From positions 1,054,001-1,118,000 of the forward strand of contig NZ_CP099391.1 in NCBI RefSeq assembly GCF_023913515.1: 64,000 bases of DNA, given 5' to 3'. A program made the translations under genes and the position numbers. Source of the DNA: Natronococcus sp. CG52 (GTDB taxonomy: Archaea; Halobacteriota; Halobacteria; Halobacteriales; Natrialbaceae). The notes beneath the pieces were generated by a model. That model was given only the letters and a program-made list of their open reading frames with translations. It did no database searches and was not told the origin of the DNA. Of the stretch, positions 1-7,953 are shown one piece after another; position 1 is the first letter of the stretch; every line of letters starts with the position of its first letter.

Positions 1-121
1 AGAGGGGTTCCCATTACGCGTCCCTTTCGATGGCGTCCATTTCAGGTGTTCGGTTCGACGGGAAGACGGCGCGACACACCGGGATCGAACCGGCTAACCG
101 ACGGGCACCCGGATGCCGTGA

Positions 122-130
122 GTTTTAAGC
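122..130 (+). promoter_or_regulatory. TATA-like box of mvaD
   Basis: The AT-rich stretch gttttaag stands alone in GC-rich DNA about 25 bases before the ATG at 154. This spacing fits an archaeal TATA box driving a leaderless transcript and supports the downstream start codon over the longer upstream reading. Confidence 0.5.
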
Positions 131-153
131 GGCCCTCAGCCACCTATCAGGGT

Positions 154-1137
154 ATGAAAGCGACCGCGATCGCCCACCCGATCCAGGGACTCGTCAAGTA
201 TCACGGGATGCGCGACGACATCGAGCGTCTCCCATACCACGACAGCATCAGCGTCTGTACGGCCCCGAGTCACACCCGGACGACCGTCGAGTTCTCGATG
301 GAGTACGACGGGGACACCTACGTCGTCGACGGCGAGGAACTCGACGGTCGCGCCGCGGAGCGCGTCGACGCCGTCGTCGAGAAGGCGCGAGACCTCTCCG
401 ACGCCGCCCACACGGTGTACCCGGTGCGCCTCGAGAGCGAGAACAGCTTTCCGACGAACGTCGGGCTGGGTTCCTCCTCGTCGGGCTTCGCCGCCGCGGC
501 GATGGCCCTCGCGGAGGCGGCCGAACTCGACGCCGACCGGGGGACGATCTCGACGATCGCTCGCGTCGGCTCGGCCTCGGCCTCCCGCGCGGTGACCGGC
601 GCCTTCTCGCAGCTTCACACCGGGCTGAACGACGACGACTGTCGATCGGAGCGCCTCTCCAGCGACCTTCACGAGGACCTGAAGATCGTCGTCGGTCTCG
701 TTCCCTACCACAAGGAGACCGAGGACGCCCACGACGAGGCCGCCGACAGCCACATGTTTCAGGCCCGCAACGCCCACATCCACGGGCAGATCGCCGAGAT
801 GCGCGACGCCCTCCGGAACGACGACTTCGAACGGGCGTTCGAACTCGCCGAACACGACTCGCTCTCGCTCGCCGCGACGACGATGACCGGCCCCGAGGGG
901 TGGGTCTACTGGCAGCCGGCGACGCTCGCCATCTTCAACGCGGTGCGAAAGCTCCGCGAGGAGGAGGATATCCCGGTCTACTTCTCGACCGACACCGGCG
1001 CCAGCGTCTACGTCAACACGACCGAGGAGCACGTCGACCGGATCGAGGAGGAAGTCTCGGACTGCGGCGTCTCGACGACCGTCTGGGACGTCGGCGGTCC
1101 CGCACGGCTGCTCGACGAAGAGAAGCACCTGTTCTAA
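154..1137 (+). CDS. mvaD: Phosphomevalonate decarboxylase (MvaD-like GHMP kinase-fold protein)
   Basis: The 327-residue protein belongs to the mevalonate (di)phosphate decarboxylase branch of the GHMP kinase superfamily. In haloarchaea this enzyme is known to act on mevalonate 5-phosphate, giving isopentenyl phosphate for archaeal ether lipids. The N-terminal KYHGMRDD stretch replaces the KYWGKRD of classical diphosphomevalonate decarboxylases. The glycine/serine ATP loop LGSSSSG is at about residues 105-111, and a late STDTGAS motif carries the probable catalytic Asp. I chose the ATG at 154 because the conserved start MKATAIAHP follows a TATA-like box at 122-130. The longer frame from 46 would add a basic, non-conserved tail. 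The gene stands alone; the next gene is on the opposite strand. Confidence 0.93.
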   Translation: MKATAIAHPIQGLVKYHGMRDDIERLPYHDSISVCTAPSHTRTTVEFSMEYDGDTYVVDGEELDGRAAERVDAVVEKARDLSDAAHTVYPVRLESENSFPTNVGLGSSSSGFAAAAMALAEAAELDADRGTISTIARVGSASASRAVTGAFSQLHTGLNDDDCRSERLSSDLHEDLKIVVGLVPYHKETEDAHDEAADSHMFQARNAHIHGQIAEMRDALRNDDFERAFELAEHDSLSLAATTMTGPEGWVYWQPATLAIFNAVRKLREEEDIPVYFSTDTGASVYVNTTEEHVDRIEEEVSDCGVSTTVWDVGGPARLLDEEKHLF

Positions 1138-1268
1138 GCGATCGCGATCCGCTGCGACCGGGGTTTCTCGATCACTCCGCGGCCACTGCTGTCCGGGCGG
1201 ATTCGTCTCGTTCAAAAAATCGGGTGAGCTACGTCGAATCGGATCGCGTCGTGTCGGTTGCGTGTGAG

Positions 1269-1583
1269 TTACCAACGGGGTCGTGTGAGACTCATCGCTC
1301 GCAGTGCGGCGCCGACGACGATCAGTGCGATCACCGCCACCGCGAGCCACTGACCGGTGTGGGTCGCGAGCGCCTCCCCGATCATCCCGAGGAGGTCGGC
1401 GCCGACTGCCTGTCCGACGGCGAACAGCACGACTGCGAGGCCGACGAGTACGACGATCGTCTGAACGACTGTCGAGGCCATCCACGCTCCGGGGGCGAAC
1501 CGCCGACCGCGCGGCTCTTCTTCCGGCGGTCGACCGTCGTTCGGCTCGGTGCGGGAATTACCGCGTTCAGTCTGTTCGGACAT
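1269..1583 (-). CDS. Small two-helix membrane protein, unknown function
   Basis: A 104-residue protein. It begins with about 30 polar, acidic/basic residues rich in Pro, Glu and Arg. Two hydrophobic segments follow, at roughly residues 38-60 and 76-96, ending in a short basic tail (RAMSLTRPRW). This is a typical haloarchaeal small membrane protein with a cytosolic charged head. I do not recognise a named family. The ATG at 1583 (MSEQTERG) is preferred over the ATG two codons upstream. It converges with mvaD and is not in an obvious operon. Confidence 0.6.
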   Translation of the reverse strand: MSEQTERGNSRTEPNDGRPPEEEPRGRRFAPGAWMASTVVQTIVVLVGLAVVLFAVGQAVGADLLGMIGEALATHTGQWLAVAVIALIVVGAALRAMSLTRPRW

Positions 1584-1844
1584 AGGCAATCACCCGATCA
1601 CGGCTATTTCCGATAGACGGATTATTATGCCCCGGATAACGTTTCGCGTCGATCGTCTGCTATCGCTTCCCGAACGGGAGGTGGATTTCTCACGGAAACC
1701 CCACCGTCGTAACCGTGGCGGTATGAAATGGCGTACCATGCAAGCGCGTTCGCTTTTGGCGTCTTTCCTCGAATCCGACTCGAGACGCATTTTACTACTG
1801 TTTGTCTGGTGAAACAGTGGGAGTGAGAGCGCTATCGCGACCAC

Positions 1845-2822
1845 TCACGTCCAGCGGTCCAACCCCGTCTGCGTAGCGTGCTCCTCGATCCGATCGAAGC
1901 TGCGCTCGACCTCGTCGGCGTGGACGCCCCACTCCTCGACGACGTACTCCCGCGCGGCCGCCAGGTCCGGGTCGATCGTCGGATCGAACTCGTAGTCGTC
2001 GGTCACGTTCGGGTCGCGGAACAGCTGGCGGACCCGGTCGCCGTACTCCACGGTGTCGCCGCGGGCCTCGAGGACGCTCCAGAGATCCCCGTGCTCGGTG
2101 ATCTCGCTGAGCGCCGTCTTCGGGCCGATTCCCGAGACGCCCTCGTTGAAGTCCGTCCCGATGAGGATCGCGGCGTCGATCAGCTGCTCGAGCGTCAGCT
2201 CGTGGTGTTCGAGGGTGGCCTCGAGGTCCATGAGTTCGGGGTCGCCCTTGCTCGTCAGCTGGCGGAGCGTCAGCGGCGCGCCGAACAGCAGCGCGTCGTA
2301 GTCCTCCGAGCCGACGTAGTCGGCGTCGCCGCGCTTGGCCATGTGGGCGGCCTGAGCCTCGCCCTCGGCGGGGGCCTCGACGACCGGGACGTCGAGCAAC
2401 TCGAGCAGCTCCCGACTGGTCTCCTGGATCGTCTGCGTCAGCCGCTGCGTGCGGGACTCGAGCCGGGCGATGGCCACCTGGTCGCCCTCCTCGCGGGCGG
2501 TCTCGAGTTGGTCCTCGTAGCTCCGTCGCTGCTCGCGACGGGACTCGATCTCGTCTTCTTTCAGCGTGGAGGGGCCGCCGTCGAACACCATCACCGGCGT
2601 GACGTCGTGCTCGAAGAACCTCGAGATCCCCTGGACGATGCCGATGAGGTTCGCCACCTCGGTGCCGTCGGCGGTCGTGTACTTCTCGCTCGACGTCCAC
2701 TTGACCGTCGTCGTCAGGTAGCGGTAGAGCCAGTTGTGGGCGTCGACGGCGATGGTCCCCTCGATCTCGTCGAACGGCACGTCCTCGATGACCGCGATGT
2801 CCCGCAGTGCAGCGTTACCCAT
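1845..2822 (-). CDS. fen1: Flap endonuclease FEN-1
   Basis: A structure-specific nuclease (325 residues) that removes 5' flaps in Okazaki fragment maturation and base excision repair. The start [15 protein letters not shown] and the early Asp-containing [10 protein letters not shown] match the N domain, whose Gly-2 is needed after Met removal. The acidic cluster [14 protein letters not shown], about two-fifths along, and later [18 protein letters not shown] (metal-binding Asp plus helix-hairpin-helix) are the I domain. The C-terminal QTGLDRWT is a PCNA-interacting PIP-like box. Length fits archaeal FEN-1. The start at 2822 is chosen by homology; the frame runs on upstream as low-complexity Arg/Ser sequence that is not protein-like. 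Confidence 0.95.
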   Translation of the reverse strand: MGNAALRDIAVIEDVPFDEIEGTIAVDAHNWLYRYLTTTVKWTSSEKYTTADGTEVANLIGIVQGISRFFEHDVTPVMVFDGGPSTLKEDEIESRREQRRSYEDQLETAREEGDQVAIARLESRTQRLTQTIQETSRELLELLDVPVVEAPAEGEAQAAHMAKRGDADYVGSEDYDALLFGAPLTLRQLTSKGDPELMDLEATLEHHELTLEQLIDAAILIGTDFNEGVSGIGPKTALSEITEHGDLWSVLEARGDTVEYGDRVRQLFRDPNVTDDYEFDPTIDPDLAAAREYVVEEWGVHADEVERSFDRIEEHATQTGLDRWT

Positions 2823-3131
2823 TACCGGTCCTTGGAGCGTCTCGGATTTGAATCGTTGGCTTCCCGCTCGAGATTCCGATAGCCGAATACGGACTTCGAG
2901 ATCGGCGTAGTGACTTCGGGTACAGTATCGTAACCGACGGCTTCGAGAACAGCGACTCACACGAACACCAGGGATTCCACGTCCTCCCCAGCCGACTCGC
3001 TCGCGTTCGCGAACGCTCGCTCGTCCCTCGCGCTTCGAGCCGCGGCTCGCTGCCGCTCGCCGCGGCACTGCGCGCCGGTGAGAGGACCGACCCACTGCGG
3101 TCTGTCGGTCCGGTAGTTCCAGTCTGCTGTT
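2823..3131. other. Intergenic stretch with one copy of a dispersed repeat
   Basis: No gene is visible between FEN-1 and the acetyltransferase. Bases 2971-3033 hold, on the minus strand, a sequence very close to one at 21841-21906 on the plus strand. Both contain the core tcggctggggagg, followed by cgtgg and atccc, and both are flanked by gag/gcg-rich runs. This looks like a dispersed non-coding repeat. Confidence 0.5.
2971..3033 (-). repeat. Dispersed intergenic repeat, copy 1
   Basis: On the minus strand the stretch reads as gcgaggga, gagcgagcg, then the core tcggctggggagg, then cgtgg and atccc. The same order of blocks recurs at 21841-21906. The blocks are non-coding in both places and vary in the gagc-rich middle. 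Confidence 0.45.
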
Positions 3132-3704
3132 TCACTCGTCGCGCGGCTGTTCGTTCGTCGTGCGGTCTCGTTCGGGCGGTCCGCGGTCGGCCCTCGACTC
3201 GAGAAAGTCGACTTCCTCGCTCGAGAGATCCCGGTCCCGAAACTCGTCGAGACCTGCCTGGTACCGGTCGCGACTCGAGAGCTCGTCGCTCGATTCTCCG
3301 AGGGGGTCGGGATGCTCGAGGATCAGTTCGGCGATTCCCGTCGTCTCATCGGCGTAGCCGAAGCCGGCTCGGTAGAGCGCCTCGTAGGCGAACGGGTTGT
3401 TGACCGCGATGCGGAGGCGGTCGTACCCTCGTTCGGTGGCGTGTTCGCGGACGTGACGGACGAGCGCTGGCCCGATGCCGTTGCCGCGACGATCGCCTGC
3501 GACGGTCACGTAGCGCAGCCAGAGGGTCCCCTCATCCGTGCGGTCCTCGTTGAACGCGACGGCTCCGACGATCGTTCCGCGCTCGTCTCGAGCGACCGCC
3601 TTTCCCGTGTTCGTCATGACGAACTTCCCGGCGTAGCTGAACCGTTCGTGATCGAGACGCAGTTTCGGCCCGTCGGGCGGCCACCCCAGCAGTTCGTACT
3701 TCAC
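3132..3704 (-). CDS. GNAT-family N-acetyltransferase
   Basis: A 190-residue protein with the acetyl-CoA-binding signature GDRRGNGIGPAL in a GNAT fold: the strand LWLRYVTV before it, and RLRIAVNNPFAYEALYRAGF as the C-terminal conserved part. The substrate cannot be told from sequence. The last 50 residues are charged and probably disordered. I chose the GTG at 3704 (VKYELLGWPP): a TATA-like actatagta lies about 25 bases upstream at 3725-3734, as expected for a leaderless gene, and the residues ahead of it in frame are not conserved-looking. Confidence 0.8.
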   Translation of the reverse strand: MKYELLGWPPDGPKLRLDHERFSYAGKFVMTNTGKAVARDERGTIVGAVAFNEDRTDEGTLWLRYVTVAGDRRGNGIGPALVRHVREHATERGYDRLRIAVNNPFAYEALYRAGFGYADETTGIAELILEHPDPLGESSDELSSRDRYQAGLDEFRDRDLSSEEVDFLESRADRGPPERDRTTNEQPRDE

Positions 3705-3724
3705 ACCGCCGTCTACGTGCCGGA

Positions 3725-3734
3725 TACTATAGTA
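3725..3734 (-). promoter_or_regulatory. TATA-like box of the acetyltransferase gene
   Basis: The near-palindromic actatagta sits about 25 bases ahead of the GTG start at 3704, which supports that start and a leaderless transcript. Confidence 0.45.
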
Positions 3735-3916
3735 GCCCCTGAAAGCCAGTGCACACCCGATCGCACCGCGGGTGTGAACCGTTTCGGGCGGTACTAGAAG
3801 GGCCACGTATCGGCGTCGATTTCGTGCGACTCGGCGGGGTACGCTTTCCAGGAGAATCTCGAGCTAGGCTTTTCGGGTAGGTCTTTTTGCCGCTGTTCGT
3901 GGGAGCACCCCTCACC

Positions 3917-4468
3917 ATGAGCACCGAACAGAGCGAGACGGCCGAGACCGGAATCGGAGGAAGTACGGGGTGGGTACTCGGCGGCGCGATCGGCGGCGCG
4001 ATCGGCGCTATCGCGTTCGGGGCACTCATTTCGGCCCTGGATCCGGCGGTCGTCGAAGTGGCCATTCCAGCGATCTACGGGCTGGATCTCGTCGGTATCG
4101 TCGGCTGGGGGATTCACGTCGCTCACGGGATCGTACTCGGCGTGCTCTTCGCCTTTCTCGTTACGCGCGAGTTCATCCTCGGAACGCTGCGGATGACCGT
4201 CGAGACCGACGCCCTCTCGAGAACCAGCGTCTGGATCCGCGTCGTCGCTGCGGGGTTCGTCTTCGGGCTGGCGATCTGGGCGATCCTTCCCGTGGTCGTT
4301 CTTCCCGCCTGGGTCGAGGCTCTCGGTGCCGACCCGGCCGGCGAGTTCCCCGTCTTCGCCGTCGAGAGCCTCGTCGGACACCTCGTGTTCGGCACCGTTC
4401 TGGGGCTCGTCTTCGCCACCGTGTTCGATCTCACCGATCGGCTGGCGCCGCCGCCGCTCGAGGAGTGA
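3917..4468 (+). CDS. Four-helix membrane protein, unknown function
   Basis: The 183-residue protein has a short acidic N-terminus (MSTEQSETAETGIG) and then about four hydrophobic segments. The first is Gly/Ala rich (GGAIGGAIGAIAFGALIS), and the others are at about residues 62-85, 105-130 and 150-172. It ends in an acidic/proline tail. Similar proteins in haloarchaea are hypothetical. The ATG at 3917 is preferred to one at 3887 because the extra residues are not protein-like. Confidence 0.65.
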   Translation: MSTEQSETAETGIGGSTGWVLGGAIGGAIGAIAFGALISALDPAVVEVAIPAIYGLDLVGIVGWGIHVAHGIVLGVLFAFLVTREFILGTLRMTVETDALSRTSVWIRVVAAGFVFGLAIWAILPVVVLPAWVEALGADPAGEFPVFAVESLVGHLVFGTVLGLVFATVFDLTDRLAPPPLEE

Positions 4469-4539
4469 ACCGGTCCGAAGAGGGGTAGCGAATGCAAGGG
4501 AAGGCATAACCCGCGATTCGAGCGTAGTGAATCGTGTGA

Positions 4540-4908
4540 ATGAATAACAACCGGTCCGCCTCGGATCGGTCCTATACCGATCGAGACGTGATCGACGACG
4601 CGTTCTCCGTGCTTCGAAACCGGAATCGTCGGTACGCGCTGTACTTTCTGCTCGAGCACGAAACCGCGTCGCTGGAGGAAGTCGCCGACGTCGTCACCGG
4701 CTGGACGTGAGCGTCGGAGCACGGAATGGTTGGCCGTGAAACCCGAGATCGGGTCCACCTGAATCTCCGCCACCGTCACGTTCCAGTGATGGTCGAGGCC
4801 GACGTCGTCAGGTACGACGAGGTGACAGACACCCTCTCGCTCGCTCCGTGTCCGCCAGCGACGCGATCGTTCGTTCGGCTGGCCTGCCTCACCGAAACCA
4901 GTTCCTAA
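4540..4908 (+). pseudogene. DUF7344-type helix-turn-helix gene interrupted by an in-frame TGA
   Basis: The frame starts MNNNRSASDRSYTD and runs through the haloarchaeal DUF7344 winged-helix domain: FSVLRNRNRRYALYFLLEH, then ETASLEEVADVVTGWT. A TGA then interrupts it at 4708-4710. The same frame continues without shift into ASEHGMVGRETRDRVHLNLR, HRHVPVMVEADVVRYDE and a normal-looking C-terminus ending LTETSS. Both halves belong to the same domain, so a single base change made the stop. The downstream half could restart at the ATG at 4726. It lies just ahead of a DICT gene. Possible readings are a recent point-mutation pseudogene, a sequencing error or readthrough; the first two are likelier. 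Confidence 0.75.
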
Positions 4909-4948
4909 GCATGTCAGGTGAGCTACCGCATGCGCAGGGAGGAACCCG

Positions 4949-5671
4949 ATGACGCTTCGTGAGATTTTCGATCGCTTCGAGCGCACACAGCGGACGATCA
5001 CCGTGTACGCGTCGAGTCCCCAGCCCGACATCGTCGACCAGTTCGAGACCCGGGTCGTCTCTGTTACGCACGCGCCCCTTCCGTCGGTGTCTCGGGACGA
5101 CGGGTTTCTCGTCATCCGGGACGCGAACGGGTTCGCCGCCTCGATCGGTCTGCGGGAGGTTCGCGAGTTCCTCGAGCCGCCGATCTATCGGCCGTGGGAC
5201 GAGGCGTTCGCGGACGCGGAGTATCGAATTCTGCTCGAGATCCTCGACGACACGGTGTGGTACTCACTCGATCGCCGCCAGCTCCTCGCGACGAGCCGGG
5301 AGATCGAGGATCGAGCGTGGCGCGTCGGCGAGGGGACGCTACACGTCGGCTTCCAGCGACTGTCGTTACTGCACCACCAGCTCCCGATTTACGAGCGACT
5401 GACCGAGGAGACGGACCTCGAGATCCACGTCTACGGGCAAGCCGACGGTTCCTCCCCGAATCCCGACGGGATGACGATCCACACGGTCGACGGCGCCGAC
5501 GACGAGATCGGAGATTTCTGGCTGCTCGCGTTCGACGGCGGCGGCGACGACCGGCAAGCCTGCGCTCTGCTCGCCGAAGAGTGGGATCTGGACGAGTTCG
5601 CCGGCTTCTGGACCTACGACCCGGCCGTCGTCCACGAGATCGCATCGTCCCTCGAGGCGACGTACGGCTGA
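4949..5671 (+). CDS. DICT-domain sensory protein
   Basis: The 240-residue protein opens with MTLREIFDRFERTQRTITVYA and contains LEPPIYRPWDEAF, YRILLEILDDTVWYSLDR and GEGTLHVGFQRLSLLHHQ. These are typical of the haloarchaeal DICT sensory domain, named from diguanylate cyclases and two-component systems. The C-terminal part (EIHVYGQADG, GDFWLLAFDGGGDDRQACALLAEEWD, GFWTYDP) is the usual second half. No output domain or membrane segment is present, so it is probably a soluble signal-sensing partner. It follows the interrupted DUF7344 gene by 40 bases and ends before a GC-palindrome plus T-run. Confidence 0.85.
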   Translation: MTLREIFDRFERTQRTITVYASSPQPDIVDQFETRVVSVTHAPLPSVSRDDGFLVIRDANGFAASIGLREVREFLEPPIYRPWDEAFADAEYRILLEILDDTVWYSLDRRQLLATSREIEDRAWRVGEGTLHVGFQRLSLLHHQLPIYERLTEETDLEIHVYGQADGSSPNPDGMTIHTVDGADDEIGDFWLLAFDGGGDDRQACALLAEEWDLDEFAGFWTYDPAVVHEIASSLEATYG

Positions 5672-5689
5672 GCTCGGTGGAACGTTCAC

Positions 5690-5702
5690 CGGCCGGTTTT
5701 TT
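5690..5702 (+). terminator. Short palindrome plus T6 terminator
   Basis: The sequence accggccggt followed by a run of six T lies 20 bases after the DICT stop codon, fitting an archaeal oligo-T terminator. Confidence 0.45.
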
Positions 5703-5878
5703 CTTCGATTACATCGTACGCCGACTCTGCGCACCCCTGCAGAAGAGACAGCACGTTTTCGCTCCCCAGACGTATTTCTGCAATAAATCGTAGGGCTAGA
5801 TCAGCCTTTAACTGCATATAAACAAATTTCGCTACTATCGCCAGAAAACATTTAACTGCTGCTTGGTAAGTATCTCCT

Positions 5879-6172
5879 GTGTCCTCAGCGTTTCACGAGC
5901 AACCAACCGACAACGCTCCCGACTTTCTCGAAGCCATCGTCGAGCAGGTGGCCGAACTCGAGGGCGTCTCCCCGATCGAACTCCATCCGCCCCTCTACAG
6001 CGCCATCGACGCCGAGGCCCTGGACCAGCTTTTCCATTCGTTCGACGGGCAGGGCTGCGTGGTGTTCGAGTGGCTCGGGTACGAGATCGCAGCGCATCAG
6101 TGCGGCCAGGTGACCATCCTCGATCCACCCCGTCGTACGGACAGTTCTTCGGCCGAGGATACGCTCGAGTAG
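5879..6172 (+). CDS. HalOD1 output-domain protein
   Basis: A 97-residue single-domain protein of the halobacterial output domain 1 (HalOD1) family. The hallmark segment LEGVSPIELHPPLYSAID is followed by EALDQLFHSFDGQGCVVFEWLGYEI and a short tail. HalOD1 proteins are taken to be signalling output modules, but their biochemical role is unknown. The GTG at 5879 is used as start. A TATA-like catttaac about 25 bases upstream (near 5849-5856) supports a leaderless transcript. Confidence 0.8.
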   Translation: MSSAFHEQPTDNAPDFLEAIVEQVAELEGVSPIELHPPLYSAIDAEALDQLFHSFDGQGCVVFEWLGYEIAAHQCGQVTILDPPRRTDSSSAEDTLE

Positions 6173-6240
6173 TGCTGTGCCGCGGAGACCGTGGGTTGGT
6201 CAGCGGCGATAACTGGGAAACCACGCTCTCTTGACCACGG

Positions 6241-6260
6241 TGCGCGGACCGGGACTTGGA
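6241..6260 (-). repeat. Partial copy of the tRNA-Gly 3' end
   Basis: These 20 bases match the 3' end of the tRNA-Gly gene (6364-6383) at 18 of 20 positions: acceptor strand, T stem and part of the T loop. The copy lies 123 bases beyond the tRNA. Such duplications are typical of attachment-site footprints left by integrative elements using a tRNA gene. Confidence 0.5.
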
Positions 6261-6331
6261 CCACGCGAAGACGGTCGCGTTCGCTTCGCTCACGCGCTGC
6301 GACTTCTCTACTTCAAATCCCTCGTACGATT

Positions 6332-6361
6332 TCTGCTGCTCGCGGTGTTGCTCGCAGCAGA
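6332..6361 (-). terminator. Inverted repeat just downstream of tRNA-Gly
   Basis: The arms tctgctgc and gcagcaga are perfect 8-base complements around a 14-base loop and begin immediately after the tRNA 3' end. It may form a hairpin in the primary transcript, serving as a terminator or processing signal. Confidence 0.35.
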
Positions 6362-6363
6362 AA

Positions 6364-6434
6364 TGCGCGGACCGGGATTTGAACCCGGGCCATGAGCTTG
6401 GAAGGCTCAGGTCCTACCACTAGACCATCCGCGC
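6364..6434 (-). tRNA. tRNA-Gly (anticodon TCC)
   Basis: Read on the minus strand, the 71-base gene has acceptor gcgcgga pairing with tccgcgc, a D arm with ggtctagtggtaggac, and anticodon stem tgagc/gctca around the loop CTTCCAA. The T arm is cccgggttcaaatcccggt, and the discriminator is A. No intron and no encoded CCA. The anticodon TCC reads GGA glycine codons. Confidence 0.95.
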
Positions 6435-6507
6435 GCACTCTCCGGTTTTCGCTCCTCGTTTAAGGCTCTTCCTTTTCGATCCGATCGGTGGGTATCGGCC
6501 GCACGTC

Positions 6508-7167
6508 TCACCGTTCCGAACCGGCCACCGTCGCGTAACAGTTCCCGCTCGAGAGTTCCCACTCGAGCACCGCGAGGGCGCTCGCCTCGAGGTCCGCCTC
6601 GAACTCGTCGGGCGCGTAGATGTGGTAGAAGCGATCGACGGCTTCGCCGCCGGGGAGGGTCCACTCGACCGTCGTGTCGAACCCCTCGGTTTCGTCGAAG
6701 CGGTCGTGGGCGGTCGACCAGGCGCTGACGAGCGCTCGCCCGTCGGGGGCAAGCACACGGGCGAGTTCGTCGAGGCTGTCCCGACGGGCATCCCGCGTCG
6801 GCAGGTGATGCAACGTCGCGACGTAGACGGCGATATCGACGACATCGTCGGCCAGCGGGAGCGCCGCGGCGTCGCCCTGGACCAGCGAGACGTCGAACTC
6901 GCGCTCGAGCGCCCGTGCCCGCCCGGTCTCGAGCAGCCCGCGACTCACGTCGAGGCCGACGACGTGCTCGAGCGCCGCTGCGTCGGCCAGCAGTTCGGCG
7001 TGACGGCAGTTGCCACAGCCGAGATCGAGACCGACGGAGCCGCCGCGAGCGGTCACCCCGTGATCCCGGACGAAGCGCTCGACTTCCGGCCAGGCGTACT
7101 CGCGGGTCGAGGCGAAGTGACTCGCGATTCGGTCGTACGTCTCCCGGACGGTCGTTCGACGGTCCAT
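6508..7167 (-). CDS. Trm9-like class I SAM-dependent methyltransferase
   Basis: A 219-residue Rossmann-fold methyltransferase. The N-terminal TYDRIASHFASTREYAWPEV closely follows the Trm9/ABH8 pattern (YD-IA-HF--TR---WP). Motif I is LDLGCGNCRHAE, the acidic strand-2 end is VVGLDVSRG, and motif IV is VYVATLHHLPT. Trm9 modifies wobble uridines of tRNA in eukaryotes, and in Haloferax homologs are reported partners of Trm112. A Trm112-like protein is encoded at 18723-18917. The start is the ATG at 7167 (MDRRTTVRETYD). It lies next to tRNA-Gly, probably by chance. The exact substrate is inferred. Confidence 0.75.
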   Translation of the reverse strand: MDRRTTVRETYDRIASHFASTREYAWPEVERFVRDHGVTARGGSVGLDLGCGNCRHAELLADAAALEHVVGLDVSRGLLETGRARALEREFDVSLVQGDAAALPLADDVVDIAVYVATLHHLPTRDARRDSLDELARVLAPDGRALVSAWSTAHDRFDETEGFDTTVEWTLPGGEAVDRFYHIYAPDEFEADLEASALAVLEWELSSGNCYATVAGSER

Positions 7168-7425
7168 CTCGGTCGATTCGAGAGCGCGTGCGCGGAAAAA
7201 TCGTTCGCTACGGACTGACGGGGTAATCACAAATAGCCGCGTGGTTCGATCGCTTCGAGGGTGTCCGACAAGTCGTTCGAAAGATGAGTGACTCTCTATA
7301 TGTTAGTAGAACGGTGACAGATACCGCGATTGCTCGTGAGACTCACACCGATCGACGGACACTTTGGAAATGTGACTAATCGTGCGTTACGTTCATACGG
7401 TGGGAGTGCCAAGCCATGGTACGGA

Positions 7426-7896
7426 ATGAGGCGCGAGCACTTCACGCTAGATGTCAGCAATGTCGACTGGGTCGAAACCGATGGCGAACCGGCGAAGCCG
7501 TCAGTATCGATCGATTTTACCGGCCCAGCGACGGATCTCCGCGAGCGCCTGGCCGGACCCGACGGCGAGATTCTCGAGGGCAGCGAAACCGACGCCGCGC
7601 TTCGGCTGCAGGGGTCGCTCGATTCAGACACCGACGGTGTCGTGAGTCTGGCCAACCGGACCACCGGCGAGTTCGTCCTCGAACTCAACGAGAAGGCCAA
7701 CGACGTCCTGAAGTTCATCCGGGCCGCCCGCGGCTACGGTGAGCAGGAACCGGACGACGAGGGCCGGTACGAGATCGAGATCATGCTCGACGGCGACGAG
7801 TTCGTCAGCTACGACAAGCAGACGTTCCTGGTCTACGACGAGGAGGGGAACCTCCTCCGAAAACACAGTCTGATCCCGAGCGGTATCGAACTCTAA
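7426..7896 (+). CDS. DUF5793 family protein
   Basis: The 156-residue acidic soluble protein begins MRREHFTLDVSNVDWV and is one of the conserved haloarchaeal proteins catalogued as DUF5793. It has FTGPATDLRERLAGPDGE, a central LNEKANDVLKFIRAARGYGE and a C-terminal beta-rich FLVYDEEGNLLRKHSLIPSG. No catalytic motif or membrane segment is visible. I chose the ATG at 7426 because sequence between the upstream TTG (7330) and here is not conserved-looking. Function unknown. Confidence 0.75.
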   Translation: MRREHFTLDVSNVDWVETDGEPAKPSVSIDFTGPATDLRERLAGPDGEILEGSETDAALRLQGSLDSDTDGVVSLANRTTGEFVLELNEKANDVLKFIRAARGYGEQEPDDEGRYEIEIMLDGDEFVSYDKQTFLVYDEEGNLLRKHSLIPSGIEL

Positions 7897-7923
7897 CCCT
7901 GTCGAGCAGAAATCGACCGGCAA

Positions 7924-7950
7924 TTATAAGTATTTTAGGCGCACCTAAAT
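7924..7950 (+). promoter_or_regulatory. TATA box and DtxR-type palindromic operator before the ABC ATPase
   Basis: A TATA-like ttataag (7924-7930) is followed by the near-perfect palindrome tttaggcgcacctaaa (7934-7949). The arms TTTAGG and CCTAAA match the metal-dependent DtxR/SirR/Idr box pattern TTAGG-N4-CCTAA. The site covers the space between TATA box and start codon, where a bound repressor would block initiation. Confidence 0.65.
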
Positions 7951-7953
7951 CGA

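Noticed and set aside
60-130. tRNA-like T-arm sequence on the minus strand ahead of mvaD
   Set aside because: ccggttcgatcccgg can form a T stem-loop, but no matching 5' acceptor strand or anticodon arm was found nearby.
3887-4488. Arg-rich overlapping reading frames within the membrane protein gene
   Set aside because: They are frame shadows of GC-rich coding DNA with no domain features and lie within a better-supported gene.
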